A DNA stretch of 10,066 bases, taken from assembly GCA_004366215.1 (NCBI GenBank), contig SIRY01000029.1:1-10066 (forward strand), written 5' to 3'. Of this stretch, positions 6,502 to 10,066 are shown in pieces; the stretch's first letter is position 1, and each line of letters begins with the position of its first letter. Position numbers and translations under genes: made by a program. The notes under the pieces are model-generated. The model did no database searches. It was not told the origin of the DNA and was given only the letters and a program-made list of their open reading frames with translations. Source of the DNA: Actinomycetota bacterium (lineage in GTDB: Bacteria; Actinomycetota; Acidimicrobiia; Acidimicrobiales; Acidimicrobiaceae).

Positions 6502-7881
6502 ATGCCCTCGTCGCTCACCGAGGCCGTGCTTGCAGGAGCGGACCCAGCTGAGCTTGCAGCGCTGCCCGTTCCCGACCACTACCGCGCGTGCGTCATCCAC
6601 GCGAGTGACTACGACCGGGTGCAGCACCTGCCCCTCGAGGCCCGCGATCCAGGCGCGACCGTGCACCTCACCGAGGTGCCAATGCCTGAGCTCGCCCCTG
6701 ACGAGGTCCTCGTCGCGGTGATGGCGAGCTCGATCAACTACACGACGGTCTGGTCTGCGCTCTTTTGGCCGGTTCCGACGTTCCAGTTCCTCGCGCGCCT
6801 CGGGCGCTCGCCTCGCTCGTTCGACGCTCGCCACAACGTGCCCTACCACGTCATCGGCTCCGATGCGTCGGGCGTCGTCGTGCGCTGTGGACCCGCGGTC
6901 CGGCGTTGGCAGGTTGGCGACCGGGTCGTGGTGCACTGCAACGTCGTCGACGACGAGGATCCTTGGAGCCACGCCGACTCCATGCTCTCGAGCGACCAGC
7001 GGATCTGGGGCTACGAGACGAACTTCGGCGGCCTGGCCGAGTTCACCATCGTGCGCGCCAACCAGCTCCTCCCGAAGCCAGCGCACCTCAGCTGGGAGGA
7101 GGCGGCAGTCAATCCTCTCGCGAACGCGACCGCGTACCGGATGCTCGTCTCTCCAAACGGCGCCCAGATGCGCCAAGGCCAGGTGGTGCTCGTGTGGGGG
7201 GCGACGGGAGGCATCGGCTCCTACGGCGTCCAGTACGTCCTCAACGGCGGCGGTATCCCCGTCGGAGTCGTCTCGTCGTCTCGCAAGGCAGCCCTCCTTC
7301 GTGAGATGGGCTGCGAGTTCGTCATCGACCGATCCGAGCGCGACTACCGCTTCTGGCGTGACGACGGAGCGCCTGACGAGTCGGAGTGGCGACGCTTCGG
7401 CCGAGACATCCGCGACCTCGTCGGAGAGGACCCTGACATCGTGTTCGAGCACCCCGGACACGCGACGATGGGCGCGTCGGTCTACGTCGCCAAGCGAGGT
7501 GGCACCATCGTGACCTGTGCGGCCACGAGCGGCCACTGGATCACCTACGACAACCGTCACCTGTGGATGAAGCTCAAGACCATCAAGGGGTCGCACGTCG
7601 CTAACTACCGTGAAGCCTGGGAGGCGAACCGACTCATCGAGCGGGGACGGATTCAGCCGGCCTTGTCAACGACGTACCCACTCGACGCGATCGCCGAGGC
7701 CGTACGCACGGTGCGAGCCAACCTCCACGAGGGCAAGGTCGGAGTCCTCTGCCTCGCCCCTGACGTAGGGCTCGGCATCGAGGACCCAGCGAAACGAGCT
7801 TCCATCGGCGAGGCTGCGATTACTCGCTTCGCTCGCTTCGGCTCGAGCTCGGCGGCCGTGAACGGCGAGGCACGCGCGTGA
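6502..7881 (+). CDS. ccr: Crotonyl-CoA carboxylase/reductase
   Basis: Reductively carboxylates crotonyl-CoA with NADPH and CO2 to (2S)-ethylmalonyl-CoA, the committed step of the ethylmalonyl-CoA pathway and a source of polyketide extender units. The 459-residue medium-chain dehydrogenase fold shows a GroES-like half with SSINYTTVW (77-84), VIGSDASGVV (117-126), RIWGYETNFGGLAEF (167-181), and a Rossmann half opening with WGATGGIGSYG (232-242). By alignment from memory with the Kitasatospora enzyme, its CO2-holding residues Asn81, Phe170, Glu171 and His365 correspond to N79, Y171, E172 and H365 (in GSHVANYREAWEAN), so carboxylation rather than simple reduction is expected; Tyr replaces Phe. 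ATG 6502 is chosen because a complete promoter ends 6 nt before it, whereas an in-frame ATG at 6424 would lie upstream of that promoter and add an uncharacteristic tail. The stop overlaps the epimerase start (TGATG). Confidence 0.95.
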   Translation: MPSSLTEAVLAGADPAELAALPVPDHYRACVIHASDYDRVQHLPLEARDPGATVHLTEVPMPELAPDEVLVAVMASSINYTTVWSALFWPVPTFQFLARLGRSPRSFDARHNVPYHVIGSDASGVVVRCGPAVRRWQVGDRVVVHCNVVDDEDPWSHADSMLSSDQRIWGYETNFGGLAEFTIVRANQLLPKPAHLSWEEAAVNPLANATAYRMLVSPNGAQMRQGQVVLVWGATGGIGSYGVQYVLNGGGIPVGVVSSSRKAALLREMGCEFVIDRSERDYRFWRDDGAPDESEWRRFGRDIRDLVGEDPDIVFEHPGHATMGASVYVAKRGGTIVTCAATSGHWITYDNRHLWMKLKTIKGSHVANYREAWEANRLIERGRIQPALSTTYPLDAIAEAVRTVRANLHEGKVGVLCLAPDVGLGIEDPAKRASIGEAAITRFARFGSSSAAVNGEARA

Positions 7882-8285
7882 TGGTGGAACCGTCGATCGA
7901 CCACGTCGGCATCGCGGTCGTGGACCTCGACGACGCCATCTCGCGGTGGCGCGCTCTCGGCGCGACGCTCGTCCACCGTGAGACCATCGAGACCGACGAC
8001 GTCGACGAGGCCCTGTTGCGCGTCGGAGGGAGCTTCGTCCAGCTCGTGAGTCCGCGCTCCGCTGCATCGCCGGTCGCTCGCTTTCTCGAGCGACGCGGGC
8101 CTGGACTCCACCACGTCGGCCTCGGCGTCGCGTCGTGTCGTGAGGCACTCCGTGAGGCGGTGGAGGCCGGCTTCGAGCCCATCGACGACGCGCCGCGGCC
8201 CGGCTCCCGCGGCACGACGGTAGCGTTCCTCCACCCTCGCTCGACCGGAGGCGTCCTCATCGAGCTCGTCGAGCAGCCGGGCTAG
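7881..8285 (+). CDS. mce: Methylmalonyl-CoA / ethylmalonyl-CoA epimerase
   Basis: Interconverts the 2R and 2S epimers of methylmalonyl-CoA and probably ethylmalonyl-CoA, the product of the preceding gene. The 134 residues form two vicinal-oxygen-chelate modules, beginning IDHVGIAVVDLDDAI and GLHHVGLGV. Predicted divalent-metal ligands are H8, Q54 (FVQLVSP), H78 and E128 (LIELVEQ), the His-Gln-His-Glu set of known methylmalonyl-CoA epimerases; E128 would also serve as a catalytic base. ATG 7881 overlaps the ccr stop by one base (TGATG), indicating translational coupling; GTG 7878 immediately before it is an alternative with a 4-nt overlap. A weak GGCGAGG sits 10 nt upstream. The TAG stop shares the palindrome CTAG with the stop of convergent recR, leaving no intergenic space. 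Confidence 0.93.
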   Translation: MVEPSIDHVGIAVVDLDDAISRWRALGATLVHRETIETDDVDEALLRVGGSFVQLVSPRSAASPVARFLERRGPGLHHVGLGVASCREALREAVEAGFEPIDDAPRPGSRGTTVAFLHPRSTGGVLIELVEQPG

Positions 8286-8902
8286 TGGCCGTGGGGCCGG
8301 CCGGGCCTGAGCTCGTGGCGCCCCTCGACCGCGCGCGCGAGCGTGACCTCGTCGACGTACTCGAGGTCACCACCGACAGGCACTCCGGTCGCAAGACGCG
8401 AGAGGCGAACGCGACCTTCGAGCACTCGCGCGAGGTACGTCGCCGTGGTCTCCCCTTCGACCGTCGGCGAGGTCGCGATGATGACCTCCTCGATCGGCTC
8501 TCGTTCGAGCCGTCGGAGCAGCGCCCCGATGGCGAGCTGCTCAGGCCCAACGCCGTCCATCGGGCTGATCGAGCCTCCAAGGACGTGGTAGGTGCCTCGG
8601 AAGCCCCGAGCTCGCTCGAAGGCCCACACGTCACGGTCGCCCTCGACGACGAGCACCACCGACGCGTCACGCTGGGGATCTTGGCACACCGGACACAGCT
8701 CAGCGTCGGCCAGCTGGCCGCAGCGCTCGCACCGACGCACGTTCTCGACGGCGCGCGCGATCGCCCCAGCAAGCCGCATCGAGACCTCAGGCCCCCGCAG
8801 TACGAGCGCGAGCGCGATGCGTTGGGCCGACTTTGGGCCGATGCCCGGCAGACGACCGAGCTCACTGATGAGCTCCTCGAGGGGGGCTGGCAGCGTGCTC
8901 AC
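8282..8902 (-). CDS. recR: Recombination mediator protein RecR
   Basis: Acts with RecF/RecO to load RecA on SSB-coated gaps in DNA repair. The 206 residues show the domains in canonical order: helix-hairpin-helix LPGIGPKSAQR (18-28), a zinc finger with C58, C61, C70 and C73 (C-x2-C-x8-C-x2-C), a Toprim domain from VLVVEGDRD (83-91) through SPTVEGETTATYL, and the C-terminal motif TGVPVGGDLEYVDEVTL (172-188). The familiar NPTVEGE has Ser in place of Asn here. The tail is a few residues longer than the usual ~200 and ends Arg/His/Pro-rich, overlapping the epimerase stop. The start GTG 8902 overlaps the dnaX stop (GTGA), so the two are translationally coupled. A ybaB/ebfC gene usually found between dnaX and recR is absent. 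Confidence 0.97.
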   Translation of the reverse strand: MSTLPAPLEELISELGRLPGIGPKSAQRIALALVLRGPEVSMRLAGAIARAVENVRRCERCGQLADAELCPVCQDPQRDASVVLVVEGDRDVWAFERARGFRGTYHVLGGSISPMDGVGPEQLAIGALLRRLEREPIEEVIIATSPTVEGETTATYLARVLEGRVRLSRLATGVPVGGDLEYVDEVTLARAVEGRHELRPGRPHGH

Positions 8903-10066
8903 GGGAGCCGCCTCGCATCGTCAAAGACCTGACGAACGTTCGACTCAATTGCCGCCTCGCTCGAGGGCGCCGACGACGCCGCCGTGGTCGCCTGGGGAGC
9001 AGGACTCGCAGCGCGCTGGCTCGCGTCACCTCCTCGTCCTTCAGGCACAGGGAGCTCGGCACGCTCCTTTGACCCTGGCTCGACCAGAACCTCCCAGGGC
9101 TCGACCAACCCGACGTTGCGAAGCAGCGTCCCCACCTCAGCGTCTCGACGGAGGTCGTTGAGTCGCTCGGCGAGCGCCTCGTCGGGCACGAGGAGCACGA
9201 TCCGGCCGTCACGGAGCGCGACTCGAGTTCGTTCGAGCACGCGGCGGGCGCGAAGTTGGGCTCGCGCCACGACGTCGTCGTACCAGCGCGCCTGGATGGA
9301 GAGCCGCAGGAGCTCTGGGCTCGCCGCCCGTCTCGACGAACCCTCCACCGCCGACCCTGCAACGCTCGCGCCGAGCTCCGCCTCCTTGGCCCCACCCGTC
9401 GCACGCCCCGATCGGAGGCGCTCGAGCCCCGCTGCACCAGGAGGCTGCGCCCCGACCCGGTGCTGCTCGCCGCTCGAAGCTCGTAGCTGCTCGTGCTCGC
9501 GCAGGCTCGGGGCTCGGGTCGGACCGGGGCGCTCGTCGCGGGACGCTGCCTGGACCTGCGCGAGGGTGTCTCGGGGGCTGGCACCCCCGGCCACGATCGC
9601 TTCGAGCCGAGCGAGGCGGGTTTCGAGGCGCTCGAGACGGTCGTCCGGAGCGAGCGCCTCACTAAGCCCAGCGAGCAGCACGACCCTCGGATCGAGCGCG
9701 TCTCGAAGCGCGCTCCCGAGCCGCCCAAGCGTCTCGAGGGGTCGCGAGAGTCGGGCAAGGTCGCCGCCCCGCGCACCCTCGCGAACGCGCGCGACGAACA
9801 GCTCGCCGAGCCTGTCGAGGACGTCGGTGAGCAGCTCCGTCGGCTCCGCCCCTGCGTCGAGCGCTTCACTCACGAGCTCAACGCTCCGCGCGAGATCTCG
9901 CGCAGCGAGCGCCTCGACGAGCGCTGCTGCGTCACTCAGGCCTCCGGTCGGCACCTCTCCAAGGGCGAGGACCTGCTCGAGCGCTGACAACGTGTCCCGC
10001 GCAGACCCTGCCCCGCGGCGGATGACCCACGCCTTCGCCTCCGGCTCGATCGCACGTCCCTCTCGC
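8899..10066 (-). CDS. dnaX: DNA polymerase III subunit gamma/tau, N-terminal part outside the window
   Basis: The clamp-loader ATPase of the replisome. Only the last 388 residues are present; the Walker A, zinc and Walker B regions lie beyond the right edge. The visible part opens with IEPEAKAWVIRRGAGSARDTLSALEQVLA, matching the DnaX sensor-2/lid region that follows the ATPase core. Domain III (about residues 45-150) covers the helical collar region, with VEALAARDLARSVELVSEALDAG and LRDALDPRVVLLAG. A low-complexity Arg/Gly/Ala linker (about 155-240) leads to a C-terminal domain (about 245-330: PELLRLSIQARWYDDVVARAQ..., VALRDGRIVLLVPDEALAERLN) and a disordered Ala/Ser-rich end. The TTG at 9990 is an internal codon, not a start, because the DnaX similarity runs upstream of it in frame to the window edge. 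No poly-A slippery sequence is seen in the visible part, so no gamma-producing frameshift is suggested here. Confidence 0.93.
   Translation of the reverse strand, partial: REGRAIEPEAKAWVIRRGAGSARDTLSALEQVLALGEVPTGGLSDAAALVEALAARDLARSVELVSEALDAGAEPTELLTDVLDRLGELFVARVREGARGGDLARLSRPLETLGRLGSALRDALDPRVVLLAGLSEALAPDDRLERLETRLARLEAIVAGGASPRDTLAQVQAASRDERPGPTRAPSLREHEQLRASSGEQHRVGAQPPGAAGLERLRSGRATGGAKEAELGASVAGSAVEGSSRRAASPELLRLSIQARWYDDVVARAQLRARRVLERTRVALRDGRIVLLVPDEALAERLNDLRRDAEVGTLLRNVGLVEPWEVLVEPGSKERAELPVPEGRGGDASQRAASPAPQATTAASSAPSSEAAIESNVRQVFDDARRLP

Noticed and set aside
6430-7596. 388-residue open frame on the minus strand opposite CCR
   Set aside because: Composition (Arg, His, Val, Asp) is typical of a shadow frame, and the opposite strand encodes a full CCR.
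8280-8320. GC-rich GGCCGGCC-type palindrome near the recR/epimerase junction as a terminator
   Set aside because: Only short self-complementary stretches are present, with no extended stem or T-run; expected by chance at this base composition.
8285-8932. 215-residue open frame on the plus strand directly after the epimerase
   Set aside because: It is the complement of recR, whose HhH, zinc-finger and Toprim motifs are unambiguous.
9988-9990. TTG 9990 as the start of a separate 363-residue gene
   Set aside because: DnaX-like sequence (RRGAGSARDTLSALEQ) continues in frame upstream to the window edge, so this codon is internal to dnaX.

Overview
The window is GC-rich and gene-dense. Its genes have strongly GC-biased third positions and frequent GTG starts (five of eight visible starts), and convergent genes overlap at their stops. 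With a crotonyl-CoA carboxylase/reductase, a C-P-x-x-D-G-S-S cyclophilin N-terminus and TANNNT -10 hexamers lying 6-9 nt before start codons, this points to an actinobacterium. A member of the Acidimicrobiia (Acidimicrobium-like) is my best guess; that is inference from gene style, not a database match. I found no tRNA, rRNA, CRISPR array, insertion sequence or integrase.

Layout, left to right. Positions 1-836 (-): aspartate kinase, with its ACT region cut by the left edge. Positions 904-2277 (+): two tandem cyclophilin-type peptidyl-prolyl isomerases, the first membrane-anchored and the second probably cytosolic, divergent from the kinase. A 10-bp-stem hairpin follows the second one. Positions 2274-5144 (-): a very large three-part protein, glycosyltransferase - SAM methyltransferase - glycosyltransferase, whose last ~55 residues appear to lie in another frame. 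Positions 5198-6385 (-): acetyl-CoA acetyltransferase. Divergent from it, 6502-8285 (+): crotonyl-CoA carboxylase/reductase translationally coupled to a methylmalonyl/ethylmalonyl-CoA epimerase. Positions 8282-8902 (-): recR, and 8899-10066 (-): the 3' two-thirds or so of dnaX, joined by a 4-nt GTGA overlap.

The metabolic genes around 5.2-8.3 kb fit one route: acetyl-CoA to acetoacetyl-CoA (thiolase), then after reduction and dehydration elsewhere, crotonyl-CoA to ethylmalonyl-CoA (CCR), then epimerisation. This is the entry of the ethylmalonyl-CoA pathway or a supply of C4-branched extender units. The flanking genes dnaX, recR and aspartate kinase all share the minus strand and belong to a gene neighbourhood known from other actinobacteria, so the 0.9-8.3 kb block looks like an insertion or rearrangement within that neighbourhood.

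Regulation shows a simple pattern. The first genes of divergent pairs (aspartate kinase, first cyclophilin, CCR) have no Shine-Dalgarno but a TANNNT hexamer directly upstream, as expected for leaderless transcripts. The second cyclophilin, the glycosyltransferase fusion and the thiolase have strong GGAGG-type ribosome binding sites. I do not see a convincing novel defence or mobile system here; the most unusual items are the glycosyltransferase-methyltransferase-glycosyltransferase fusion with its apparent frame change, and the paired cyclophilins sharing a C-x19-C signature.
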